Part shown: piece by piece, positions 45,627 through 56,746 of the stretch
Position numbering within the stretch: the stretch's first letter is position 1
Layout of the letters: each line of letters begins with the position of its first letter
Source of the DNA: Atherix ibis
Taxonomy: Eukaryota; Arthropoda; Insecta; Diptera; Athericidae
Direction: 5' to 3'
Length of the DNA: 64,000 nt
Assembly: GCA_958298945.1 (NCBI GenBank)
Contig: OY282606.1
Coordinates: 45,955,920 to 46,019,919, forward strand
Notes under the pieces: model-generated
What the model was told of the DNA's origin: nothing
The model's database searches: none
What the model saw: the letters and a program-made list of their open reading frames with translations, nothing else
Translations under genes and position numbers: made by a program

Positions 45627-46163
45627 TAAGCTTAAATTCGCTGTTTGGTCATAGATGGCATGAGTGAGGGTATTAAGATACCATGGGCATGCCATAGTTT
45701 TTTTATGAGCTTGACTTCTGTCAATATTAATCAGTGCACATTGTCAGCAATTTCGTACAACAACATACACTTTTCCTTTGGTAATCATGTCTAGTTTTGT
45801 GCCAGAAAAAGAGCATATGCGTCAAAATTGGTCCGAGACTACTTTGAGACACTCAACTGGGAGGTGCTACCCCACGTCGCTTATTCACCAGATCTGACCC
45901 CTTCCGACTACTAACTGTTTTCGTCGATGGGTCACGCGGTCGCTGAGCAACACTTCGTTTCTTACGAGGACGTCCGAAAATGGCTTGATGAGTGGTTTGC
46001 CTCGAAAGAGAAGGAATTTTTTTGGCGTGGTATCCACAAATTGCCCGAGAGATGGGAAAAATGTGTAGCTAGCGAGGGCAAGTAATTTGAATAAATTTGT
46101 TTTTGCTTTCTATCAAAAAACATTCGTTTTTTTTTTGACTAAAAAACAGCGGATTTAAGCTTA
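45627..46163 (+). mobile_element. Mariner family G copy, large internal deletion
   Basis: A 537-bp derivative with TIRs TAAGCTTAAATTCGCTGTTT (left) and, read inward on the right, TAAGCTTAAATCCGCTGTTT. The left flank is TA; the right TA is altered. Coding on the plus strand starts at ATG 45788 (MSSFVPEKEHMR, the N-terminus). It then jumps directly to the end of the catalytic domain: YFETLNWEVLPH, YSPDLTPSDY followed by a stop, then DEWFASKEKEF and GIHKLPERWEKCVASEGK. The first two catalytic Asps and both helix-turn-helix modules are deleted. Only the third Asp remains. Confidence 0.85.
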
Positions 46164-46335
46164 AACGCCTGCTAAATTGTTTTTTTTTTAAATTTTATTT
46201 CAGTATGTTGTAGAGAATACTTGGAGAACATTCACAATGAAATCGAGTCCATAACAGTTGAAATTTTCCGAAAGGTTATGGAAAATGTTTTGGGAAGATC
46301 ACATTATTAAACCAAAAATATTCCCTATTAATATA

Positions 46336-46990
46336 TTGGTTAGTCGAAAAAGTTCGTGGCCTTTTTGAGCACAATACAGTGTTCAAACCAAATATTCTCC
46401 ATTATTATCGAGAATGTTTTGGTATTTTTCGAAAAGAGCAAAGATTCCATCAGTACAGAACTTCTGTGGTTTCTGGTTGGAAAACTGAATCAAGTGGTTT
46501 TCACAGGCCTCTCTTGGTTCCATTACGAGAGTTCTGCAGAGATCGAAAGGAGTGGTAGACTGAGGGTACTCATCGTATTGTAAGACGACACAATTGATCA
46601 ATTCTGACCGTTTTCTCTCAATCGGTTGGCGTAATCTCTCGCATTACTCTCCCTTTCCATGATCTCTTCCGAACGATATTATCGTAGTTTACCCACTTTT
46701 CTTCGCCAGTTATGATTCGCCTCAGTAATGGCTCGATTTCATTGCGCTTCAGCAGCGTACCGCAGATGTTAAGTCGATCCATCCTGTTTTTCACACTCAA
46801 TACATAAGGCAGTTAAAAAACGAATTTCTTTTTGAACATAGTCGTTCGCAAGTGGTATAAAATGGGTTGATGGCCTGTCTTGCTCAGCTAGTAGAAGAAA
46901 ATTGCTATGGTTAAAAGTACCAACCTTAAAAAGCTTTAGTTTCAAGTTTGATGACGCTGCGTTCTTTAGTATTTGTTTGACAGCCATTAA
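46336..46990 (-). mobile_element. Mariner family H fragment
   Basis: The left end is a TIR (TTGGTTAGTCGAAAAAGTTC) after TA at 46334-46335. The transposase reads on the minus strand. LLKRNEIEPLLRRIITGEEKW is followed by VNYDNIVRKRSW, with the first catalytic Asp changed to Glu (TGEEKW). After a deletion of the second and third catalytic motifs, the C-terminal tail QFSNQKPQKFCTDGI and NNGEYLV completes it. The N-terminal half is largely absent or unreadable (46800-46990), and the right TIR was not found. Confidence 0.7.
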
Positions 46991-46992
46991 TA

Positions 46993-47870
46993 GTGAACGC
47001 TGTCAGTGAATTTGTAAATATGGAAAAAATTGGTCATCGTTATGTGATACATTACTCTCTATTGAAAGGTCTCAGTCCAACCAATATCAATGCCGAACAT
47101 TGCACTGGTCGGCCAAATGAAGTAACAAAGCCAGAAATGATGGAGAAAATCCACAAAATGGTATTGGATGACCGTCGACTGAAAGTGCGCTAGCTTGCAG
47201 ACATGGTAGGCATATCAAAAAATGCTGTACATCGCATATTGACTGAAAATTTGGACATGAGAGAGCTGTGCAGAAGATGGGTGTTGCGTTTTCTCACAAT
47301 GGAACATAAACACCGTCATGTGCATGCTTCAATCAAGTATTCGGCGATGTTTCGCAGCAATGAAGTTAAGGTTCTACGTCGATTCATGACTTCTCATTTG
47401 AGATGAAGGAACAGTCAAAATTGAGATGAAGGACAGTTCCATGTTCTGGCAAGGCTATGGCGTCGGTTTTTTGGAATACGCTTGCGATAATTTTCAGTGA
47501 TTATCTTCAAAAAGGAAAAGTAGACGGCGGTGAGTATAAGACGAACCTATTGCAGTGTTTGACTAATGAAATTAAGAAAAACCGGCCGGCATTTAGCGAA
47601 AAAGAAATCGTTCTTCTATCAAGACGATCCACCAGTTCACACATCCGTTATCGCAATGGCCAAATTCAATGAGTTCAAGTTCGGATTGCTTCTTCACGCA
47701 CCTAATTCGCCAGATTGAGCCCCTTCGGATTATTTTCTTTTTCTCCTAATTCTTGATAAGGAATATTTCTCATAGGAACGCTACATCTTTTCGTTAATTA
47801 AACTCGGCGCTTCATCACCAAATTTTGCTGTGACATATCATTGTTTTATTGAGAGACTAACGTAGAAGCT
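46993..47870 (+). mobile_element. Mariner family I copy, heavily mutated
   Basis: A plus-strand transposase starts at 47032 (MEKIGHRYVIHYSLLKGLS). It jumps to GRPNEVTKPEMMEKIHKM with about 35 codons of the first helix-turn-helix missing. The second helix-turn-helix follows (KVR, stop, LADMVGISKNAVHRILTEN). The first catalytic motif region is deleted or shifted near 47390. Then come AKKKSFFYQDDPPVHTSV, which still holds the second Asp, and NSPD followed by a stop, then APSDYFLF with the third Asp. The C-terminal region is unrecognisable after 47760. It abuts family H, transcribed in the opposite direction. It is related to, but not the same lineage as, family E. Confidence 0.75.
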
Positions 47871-49553
47871 CTGTGTTGTCCGTCTCATTATTTTTATGCC
47901 AAACCACGTATAAATGTCGTTTCATTTGTAATATAAATAGCATTCTCCCAAGACCAATAAATATTTTTTCTAGGCTTCTCAAAACGCATCTTTTATAGAA
48001 ATATTAGTTATTAATTTTGAATAAGAGTATAAATAAACAAATCAGTACCAATAGTAATAAAATCGCAGAAGAAATATTATCATAACTTTTTAACTCAAAT
48101 TTTATCTAATACATTATAGAAATATCGATTTAACTCTATCAAAAAAAAAAAAAAAATAAAAAACAAGAAAAAATATAGTAAAATAACAACAACAATAGAA
48201 AAGAAAAAGTTAAACAAACATCAATAATAATAGGGCAAACTTCTTTAGAAACAAAACCGTTCACTTCGAATACTTTTTGAAATTCTTTACGGAAACTTTG
48301 CGAATATCTCATCAATTTTGGTGCCAACAAATTCAAAACAAAAGCGGATATATTGTGGATGGAGAGGAAGAGATGGTGTTGGTGTTTCCCCGAACTGAAA
48401 AAGGATCAAAGAAAAAAAAGTTATAAAAACATAAGAAAACTAACTTTATAAGTGTACTTGCACATATAAACCAACTAACTAAACTTGTACATTCATCTTT
48501 AAAGGTGAAAAGTTTTTCCTTAAAAATCCCATTTCTAGAACGTCGTGTGTCGTCGTCGGCCCTGGTTCTGTCTCAGTATACTATGAATAAATATAAGATT
48601 CTACTTTTAAAACTGTATGAGTATATAATGATAACGATCTCGAAAATTTAACTTCTACTTTCTCGGTTACGATGATTGGTGGTGGTATTGGTTTTGTTAG
48701 AAGACACGATAGTATATTAGCTGAGATAGCAATGTGGAAGAGAAGAGGAGAAAGCGATGTGGGGTAAAAATATCCTTGTAAATGTTTTTTAGAGAGGTGA
48801 GAAGGGGAAAAGGGGGATGATAAAATCTACTAACCCAACTTCCCTCTATATTCCTATAATAATATCTGGGAAAATTGTCAAAAAGTTTGTTTTACTTTTG
48901 CATTGTTCGGAAAAGTTTGTTTCAATTAGTTCTCTTTTATTTTCCTTTTCTATTTTTCTTTATGACGATTTAATTTTATTTCCTTTTTTTTAAATTGTAT
49001 TTTCCTTGTTTTTTTTTGGGAGGGTATTTTTTTTTTTTTTTTTAGGGGTAGCTCTAATAATTTTTTATAATTTAAACTTGTTTCATTTTTCCACGCTAAT
49101 ACTTTTATACAAAACGAAATTTGAAACAAAAATCGTAACGAAAACCAAAGTTGAACAATATTTTAGTTTCGTATACTTTTATACCAACAAGTACACTGGC
49201 AACACTGTCTATTTCACGCTAGTTTTGAGCGTTTATTGGTAGGGACATAGTTTTGACGGCAACTCAAAAATACAACTAGTTACTGTCAAAAAAACCCACT
49301 TAAATACAATTGCAATTAAATCTATTATTTATGATTTAAAATATTGTTTTCACAATATAAATAAGGTAATTTCAAATGTCAAGCACCAATCCTGTCACAA
49401 AATAAAACACTGAAATGGATGGGAGAGCTTGAACTGCAACTCTTCTCTTTTGTGTTGTTGAGCGAAGATTTCTTTGATACATTAGTTTTCACCACACCAT
49501 CGCCGCCATTATAGTCACTCTCACCGGTTTCTATCATCATAGACTCAGAGATG
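47871..49553. other. AT-rich sequence without recognised gene
   Basis: Contains A and T homopolymers (48140-48157, 49028-49045). A CpG patch lies at about 48540-48570. No exon or repeat family was recognised. Confidence 0.45.
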
Positions 49554-49555
49554 TA

Positions 49556-50467
49556 CGAGGTCTGTTCAAAAAGTATCGCCAATTTTGAATTTCCGCGGGT
49601 AACGTATATTGAATTTTCGATTTTTTGTGGCGATATGTTGGTACTTATGTCTCTCACTTATGCTGACAAGTCCGGCCATTTTGAATGTTCAGTTAATTCT
49701 TGACAGCTGCTTTGCTTGCACGTGTTTTGGCTCGTCTTCGGATTTTGCTCAATTTTGACCAAAAACAGCATCGCATTAACATTGCTAAGGAGCTGTAGGA
49801 CTCTGTCCGCGACGACCCAAATTTGCTCCAGAGGGTCATAATTGGTGACGAATCATGGGTTTATGGTTATGACATGGAAACCAAAGCCCAATCATCACAA
49901 TGGAAGCTGCCGTACGAGCCAAGACCGAAAAAAGCACAAAGTTCGGTCGAATGTGAAGGTTTTGCTTACAGTTTTCTTCGATTGCAGGGGCGTGGTGCAT
50001 CATAAGTTCTTGCCACAGGGTAGAACGGTCAATAAGGAATATTACCTGCAAGTTATGCGCAAGTTGCGCGAAGCAATCCGCCAGAAACGCCCGGATTTAC
50101 GGAAGAACAAAAATTGGCCTTTGCCATTTTTGGCCAAAAACAACACACTAATAATGCCGCATACACCGTATTCCGCAGATCTACCACCCCCCCCCCCTGC
50201 GACTTTTTCTTGTTCCCGAAACTGAAGAACCCTATGACAGGACGACGCTACGCTACGATAGAGAAGATAAAGACGGCATCGAAGGAGGAGCTGAACAAGA
50301 TCACAAAAAATGATTTTTTGAAGTGCTTCGACGATTGGAAAAAATGTTGGCACAAGTGTATAATATCTGGTGGGGATTACTTTGAAGGGGACAAAATAAA
50401 TATTCATGAATAAATAAATAATTTTTGAAAAAACACAAAATTCGCGATACTTTTTGAACAGACCTCG
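49556..50467 (+). mobile_element. Mariner family A copy 5, N-terminal deletion with normal 3' end
   Basis: A 912-bp copy flanked by TA (49554-49555 and 50468-50469). The left end is the 190-bp family 5' leader. It joins at about 49750 directly to the middle of the transposase (FDQKQHR-type sequence), the same breakpoint seen in copies 1, 4 and 6. The first catalytic motif IIGDESWVYGYD is intact. The second catalytic motif (HHDN) is removed by a deletion that fuses NKNWPL to PFLAKNN. The third region is interrupted by a 13-base C run near 50186. The C-terminus DWKKCWHKC through GDKINIHE and the ordinary short 3' TIR are present. It therefore represents the state before the 5' end was duplicated onto the 3' side. 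Confidence 0.87.
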
Positions 50468-50469
50468 TA

Positions 50470-51949
50470 TCGTGCTTTGAACTGAGAACTGAACTGCATG
50501 TTGATAGGAACACAATTTCAACTGAAACTGAAAACTGCATGCAGTTGTCGCTGTCGAAATGGTTAAAACACTCACAATCTTATGGGAATGCAGAATACTC
50601 TACCTTTTTTATCATTCAAGTACTCCCATAAATTTCTGTTTTTTATACACATATGACAGGATTATTGTTTGACAAATGAAATAAGGTAAATGAAAATACA
50701 TTATTTGTAGTTATATTTAAAAAAAAATGTATTTAATTGATTCATTTTGGTGAATTTTGTCAATTTTTGACAGCATTTGCAGTTCAGTTTGCAGATGCTG
50801 TAGGAATTGGTCTCCATCCAACTAAAATTTCACACATATATAATCTTGCATCTCTAATTGCCTATCGTCCTTAACCCAGTGCGACTGTCTCACACTGCAA
50901 AAAGTCTGAATTTGAATGTTTCCTCTTCCCTTCTCGATTTGTGGGCTTGTTTCTTATTCCGCAAATGGTTCGATTGTTCAGTCATTCATTCATCGGTCGT
51001 TCTTAAACCGTTGTGGTTGTTGTTTTTGGTTTTTAGTTTTATTTTCTCATCTTATTTTTTTTAGCTATTTTCTTCTCAAATTTAAAATAAAAACAAAATT
51101 AAAATTATTTCTCTTCTATCTTTAAATTAAATACTTTTTCGTCCCTTTTTTCTTTACTTCTCTTTAAGAGAATTTGTTTTTTTCCGTTCTATTTTTCGGA
51201 GAACTTTATTTTCTGAACTTTTTTTTTCTTTTTTCTTTTATTTGTTAAGGAAAACTTTTTTTTGTGCTTCTCAACTTTTCTCTTCCTAAATATCAATTAA
51301 AAACTGAAAGTTATTCTCATAGCGCTGCGGTATTCGAAATGAATGGTGAGACAGGCAAACTTTTGGTTTTAATTTATACAAAACACAATCAAGCTTTTCT
51401 TTAGTACAAAGTAATTTAATTAAAAGAATTTGTTTGAGTTTTACGCCTACTTTAAAAATTATCTTGGAAAATTTTCATTTGGCGGTGATGGTTGTTCGTT
51501 GCTACGATAACTCTATAATCTGTGTCACTCTTCTATCTATTCACCCCGTTGGAGCCTTCGTTTGTTCATGTACAATTTGATGTGGTAACGATAAGTATGA
51601 GGGGAGGGTAGGGGGAGAATAATTATAGATTAAACAATAGACAAGTTAATATACTTATATAAATTGTGCATATGATGTACTGTAATTTACCAATTGTTAT
51701 TTTGAAAATTATTAATTAGTTTTCTTCGTTTCATTTAGGAAAAATTCAATAGTAAAAACAGAAAATATCATTTTTGATTTTATCAATAAAGCTACTCTGA
51801 TCAATCTCATTCTTTAAATAGTTAGTAAATAATAGTGTATTCGGGTGCAAGTTCAAATGTGGCTATTATTTGTCATGGCGATTTAATGTAATGGATTTTA
51901 ATGCTCTTACAAAGACCATACAAAGAGTTCTTGGTTTGATTAGTAACTC
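50470..51949. other. AT-rich sequence without recognised gene
   Basis: No exon recognised. 50470-50545 has a short TGAACTGAGAACTGAACTGC internal echo (AACTGAAACTGAAAACTGC). A TC-rich tract extends from about 51130 to 51300. Confidence 0.45.
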
Positions 51950-52859
51950 TTGGTTTGATAATCAAGAAAGTGATTTCGTTGTTTCCCAACAGAGCACTTA
52001 ATTGTATTTTTTCACAACCAATTTCACACTTAAGCCATATTATCATATGCATTTTGACAGCTGACAATACAAAAGGCTTGCTTTTGAAAAAATCCGATTG
52101 ATTCTACACAGTAGTTTTTGGTTGATACCCTTTTAAATATGGAAAGTGAAAAGCAGCATTTTCGGCATATTTTACTTTTTTACGATAGAAAAGATAAAAA
52201 TGTTGTTCAAGCAAGACAAAAATTATCCGATGTGTATGGAGAAGGTGTGCCAAAACTGGATTGCAAAATTTCGATCCTGCAATTTTGATCTCGAAGATGA
52301 ACCACGTTCTGGAAGGCCAGTTGAAGCTGCTGAAGGCATTAATTGATGCAAACCGGCGAATAATAACTCGTGAGATCGCTGAGAGAATAAATTTATCGAA
52401 TTCGACCGTTCATGATCATTTGAAACGGCTAGGTTTAATGTCAAAGCTGGACATATGGATTCCTCATCTTCTTACGGAAAAAAATTTGTGCCGTCGCATT
52501 AACGTTTGTGATTTGCTTCTCAAACGCCAAAAAAATAATCTATTTTTGAAGCGTATAATCACTGGAAACGAGAAATAAATGGGTTCACTACAACAATGTT
52601 AAGCGCAAAAGATCTTGGAGTAGAAAAGATGAACCGGGTCAAAGCACTTCGAAAGCCAATATTCATAAAAAAAAAGGTTATGCTATCTCTTTGGTGGGAT
52701 CTTAAAGGAATCGTTTTTTTTGAGATTCTACAGAGCAACAAAAGGATCAATTCGAAAGTGTACTGTTATCAGTTGTACAAATTGAATGATTCACTTAAAG
52801 AAAAAAGGCCAATAAATAAACTATTGGGTTGTTCGGAAATTTACTTTCTTGACAACCCA
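51950..52859 (+). mobile_element. Mariner family F copy 2
   Basis: The same family as 40078-41179, in the opposite orientation. The leader and start codon (52139, MESEKQHFRH after a frame correction) are recognisable. The frame then gives DEPRSGRPVEA, EIAERINLSNSTVHDHLKRL, LLLKRQKNNLFL and IITGNEK (first catalytic Asp changed to Asn, with a stop after it). It continues through MLSLWWDLKGIVFFE to NDSLKEKRP and then stops. The second and third catalytic regions are deleted. The right end is a 37-bp pair of facing TIRs. The left TIR is diverged, with a duplicated TCTTGGTTTGAT beside it. Confidence 0.82.
52823..52859. repeat. 37-bp pair of facing mariner TIRs
   Basis: Bounded by TA at 52821-52822 and 52860-52861. 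The sequence starts TTGGGTTGT and ends ACAACCCAA, with two family F termini placed back to back and nothing between. It forms the right end of family F copy 2. Confidence 0.75.
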
Positions 52860-52861
52860 AT

Positions 52862-54555
52862 AGTTTTTCTTAACTTCCTGTTAATTTTAATACCGATTTT
52901 TGTTAAATTTCATGTAGTCGTGAATATGTGTCTCTCTCTAACTGCTATGTCTTTTTTAACCTTAAAAAATTTTGAATACATATTTTAAAGGGACTTCTTA
53001 AGAGCAACTTTAAGCGGGCTTAAATCAATGTTAATGTATCGATGGAAAAAATACGTTATGTGAATTAGATATTCGAATTACGGATTGTAGCGTTTCACAC
53101 TCATCTCAAGGTAACATCTGGTGGCATATTCCAAATTCACAAAAGTATGTTAGAAAGCGACATCTATCGGGATCTTGCGGCAATAAAACGATTACTTAAA
53201 TAAAATTATTTTTTATCAATCAATTAATTTCCGTTCAACTTGTTTTCTTTTATTTTTTTCGTGTTAAAATTAAATTTCATATTTAGTATTGAGACACAAA
53301 AAAAAAGAAAATCCCTTAAATGAAGAAAAACAAATTTTGCAGCTAAAGGTCGTCGTTATGCCTATTACGAATACATATTAAAAAAAATTATGATTTTACT
53401 AAAATGGCAAATACATAATTTATTCGAATTGATATTTTATTAATATTTTATTCAGAAAATAGGATAAAATAAAAACCATTTTGTATAAAATGTTCCTCTT
53501 GCTGCTTTCTGGGTCTTTTTTTTAAGTTTTTTCTTTTGCTTTGATACATAATACTCGTACTTGAATATTAATTTAATATAATTTGAATCAATCTAATTGG
53601 AATTTATTCAGTGTAAATATTACGAGAGGTAGCTGTATACATAATTACTGAAAATATGGAAAAAAAAATTAGTCTGACTTAAAATAGTATTAAATGTGGT
53701 GAAAAAAAAGTATATTTTGTGTATTTTCAAAATTCAATAAAATAAAAATGAGGAGATCCTCTTACCCTAATGGAAACTGACCCCATAATCTGTGTACTAC
53801 AATATAATCTCAGAATTGGTGCAATGGAATATGAAAAATAGGGTTAGGTATAGAGTGAAGTGTGTGTGTGTGTGTGTTTCGAAGTGTTGGATGGATGGTA
53901 GGCGTTGTGGAGGGGGAGAATGATTTTGATACAAAAACTCAATTTAGGGAATTTATTCAATTTGAATTTGGTAAATCAATTCATAATACGATATTACCGC
54001 AAAACATTCGAAATTCTTTATATCGTCATCCATTCAACCTTTTTGTCCTTTGCCATATTTGCTAATTGTACGCATACGAATTTAATTAAATTTGCACATT
54101 GAATAAGTTAAGAGGAATCTGTACAATTATTATTTAAAAGCAAATCCGATTTTCCAACAATTCTGAATAAATTTACCGAATATGTACGTATAACGAGTAT
54201 GAATATTATTATGTACTTTGATATGATAGTCATAGTCTCCATGGAGTGGAGGGTTGGTTGCTTGCCTGCTGGGTTGGTTGGTTGGCAAACTCTACAGAAG
54301 AAAGTATTTCAGATTTTTGTAATTAATGCAATGCGATACGACGACGAACGGTAGTGATATGAGGAAGAGGAGCACATTATACAATAATTAGTTAAATGAG
54401 ATATTGAGAATTTTCATAAAATTCGAATGAGTATTTCTGTAATTGTATATATAAAAAAATGGAGCTAATGATAATAATTTTAATAATATTTTCAATTTAG
54501 TATTTTATGATAGTTTGTTTTGTGTCAATTGATGAGTATTTACTAACAACAGAAG
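52862..54555. other. AT-rich sequence without recognised gene
   Basis: No exon recognised. A (GT)n microsatellite lies at 53860-53878, and a TTGGTTG/TTGGTTGGTTGGC patch at about 54250-54285. Confidence 0.45.
53860..53878. repeat. (GT)n microsatellite
   Basis: About nine GT units. Confidence 0.9.
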
Positions 54556-54559
54556 TTAG

Positions 54560-55060
54560 AGGAAGGGTAGGTCTTTATTACAGCAAAAATCCAACGGTCG
54601 GTTATGATGGATTTATTTGGGCATCAGAAATGGCTGAATTTATCATTCGAAAATTAACTGCTGAAAAGTGAGCATGTGCTGACTCTTGAGCAGTTAAGTT
54701 TTAAAACATTACATATATTTTCTTAATATTATTTAATGGAATAGAAATCCAAATAAATAATAAATTTATATGCTCTCTGTGACAATAGGCAGAGGTCATT
54801 TTGTAGCGCCACGATTATGAGGCCATTAGAGAAACTGCTCAGGAATTGTTAAATTTTATAATAAAATTATTAAAAAGAATACTTGGAAACGAAATGGTTT
54901 TTCTATTCAAAAAGAAAACCTGGAAAAAATTCTTTTTAAATATGGGGAATGGTCGAGATTGGCTAATGAAGAGGAAATAATGCGTAAGTACAGTATAACC
55001 AATCCAGATATTGAGTAGTTTTCTTGTCCAGAATGTGGGAATGAGTGGAGAATGTTGTAA
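54560..55060 (+). pseudogene. Decayed coding remnant with a CPECG motif, family unknown
   Basis: Plus-strand reading across shifts and stops yields protein-like pieces: TTEVRGRVGLYYSKNPTVGY and WASEMAEFIIRKLTAE (54548-54670), RHDYEAIRETAQELLNFI (about 54810-54860), then WKRNGFSIQKENLEKIL and YGEWSRLANEEEIMRKY (54880-54990). It ends at FSCPECGNEW (about 55020), a CxxC half of a zinc-binding knuckle. The gap 54671-54788 begins GTGAGC and ends in a pyrimidine-rich GACAATAG, so it could be a former intron. No transposase or host family is recognised. It may be a dead gene or an unfamiliar transposon ORF. Confidence 0.45.
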
Positions 55061-55757
55061 ATCACTAAACAATGACTTCATGTCGAATCATTAAATATTT
55101 ATTAATTGAATACATTTTTGTTTTTTTTTTGTCAATCTCAGGAATTTGCAGATGGAGTCAATATTCTTTGTGATACAATAATTTTGTGTTAATAGGTTAA
55201 CATAAATATGGAGGATTCAAAATAAAATTTCTATTCAAATAACAAAGACCTTCTATTCGCATCGGTCAGCGAGCACAGCCTGACTAAAGGCTTGGAATTT
55301 ACATGATTTCCAGAGTCCAACAAATTTAACAAAACTTTCAAAAAGCAAATTTTCAACCTTATGTGTACATACCTAAAAACGCATTACAATATTCGATGTT
55401 TGTCTACGCATGGCTAATTATGTTAAGTATAAATTTTTTAGCTGGCGTGTTAAGTTCGGAATTTCAGTAGACACAGGACGTTCAAAAGGTTTGCTCGCTA
55501 ATGTATCGGTTCACTCATGTAAAATGCCAACTTAATCGAGAATCTAATGCAATTCGACATTTCGATTATGGCGAATTTCATTTGGTACCGGATCATTGAA
55601 CGATTAACAGACAACGCTAGTTTTCATGCTTGTTTGGCTGCTAGATTCCCTGCTAATTTTGAAGTGTGTTCCGTGCTTGATATTATGCTTGTTGGCTTTA
55701 CACGATGTTATTTTTCATGTTGAATTTCTACCTGGTTTTGATGATTGCACAGTGACA
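55061..55757. other. Unassigned sequence between the decayed remnant and copy 6
   Basis: Moderately AT-rich with no recognised feature. The open frame at 55626-55760 is Leu/Cys-rich and runs into the mariner, so it is probably chance. Confidence 0.4.
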
Positions 55758-55759
55758 GT

Positions 55760-56672
55760 TTGGGTATGTTCTAAAAGTATCGCGAATTTTGAATTTCCGC
55801 GGGTTAGGTATATTCGATTTTTGCGGCGTTATGTTGGTACTCATGTCTCTCACTTCTACCGACAAGTTCGGCCATTTTGAATGTTCAGTTAATTTATGAC
55901 AGCTGCTTTGCTTGCACGTGTTTTGGCTCGTCTTCGATTTTTGCCCATTCCAAAAAATGGATCAAAGAATCTGTTCCGGGAACAAGAAAAAGTCACAGTG
56001 TGCCAGATCTTGAGAATACGGTGGCTGCGGCATTATTAGTGTGTTGTTTTTGGCCAAAAATTCGCGCACAAGCAACGATGCGTAAACAGGGTCGTTATCA
56101 TGGTGCAAAAGCCAATTTTTGTTCTTCCACAAATCCAGTCGTTTCTGGCGGATTGCTTCGCGCAACTTGCGCATAACTTGCAGGTAATATACCTTATTGA
56201 CCGTTCTACGCTGTGGCAAGAACTCATGATGCACCACGCCCCTGCAATCGATGAAAACTGTAAGCAAAACCTTCACATTCGACCGTACTTGGCGCGCTTT
56301 TTTGGTCTTGGCTCGTGCGGCAGCTTCCATTGGGATGATTGAGCTTCGGTTTCCACGTCATAACCATAAACCCATGATTCGTCACCAGTTATGACCCTCT
56401 GGATCAAATTTTGGTCGTCGCGGATAGAGTCCAAGAACTCCTAGCAATAATAATGCGATGCCGTTTTTGGTCGAAAATGGGCAAAAATTGAAAACGACCC
56501 AAAACACGTGCAAGCAAAGCAGCTGTCAAAAATTAACTGAACATTCAAAATGGCCGAACTTGTCGGTAGAAGTGAGAGACATGAGTACCAACATAACGCC
56601 ACAAAAATCGAAAATCGAATATACTTAACCCGCGGAAATTCAAAATTCGCGATATTTTTTGAACAGACGTCG
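55760..56672 (-). mobile_element. Mariner family A copy 6, 5'-inverted-duplication derivative
   Basis: A 913-bp element. The right end has an intact TIR and TA (56673-56674); the outermost left bases are mutated. The transposase is on the minus strand. Coding begins abruptly near 56460, at the same N-terminal deletion breakpoint as copies 1, 4 and 5. GDESWVYGYD survives (first Asp), followed by KVLLTVFIDCRGVVHHEF, VNKVYYLQV, LLHHDNDPVY (second Asp) and YSQDLAHCDFFLFPEQIL (third Asp). There the frame meets the inverted 5' end. The left arm (55760-55943) and right arm (56479-56672) are inverted copies of the 5' leader. Between the left arm and the junction, CCAAAAAATGGATCAAAGAA still shows the original start codon in inverted orientation. 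Confidence 0.87.
55962..56330 (-). pseudogene. Family A transposase catalytic fragment
   Basis: A 122-codon open frame within copy 6 that retains the second and third catalytic Asp motifs (LLHHDN, CDFFLF). It lacks the DNA-binding region and the last 60 or so codons, and ends EQIL-stop at the inverted-duplication junction, at the same place as copy 4. Confidence 0.75.
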
Positions 56673-56746
56673 TATATGTCCCATTTGCTCATGAAGATCA
56701 CCTAACAAGATAACGTTTTCTCTTTAGTTTTCGTTAAAACCAGTAG

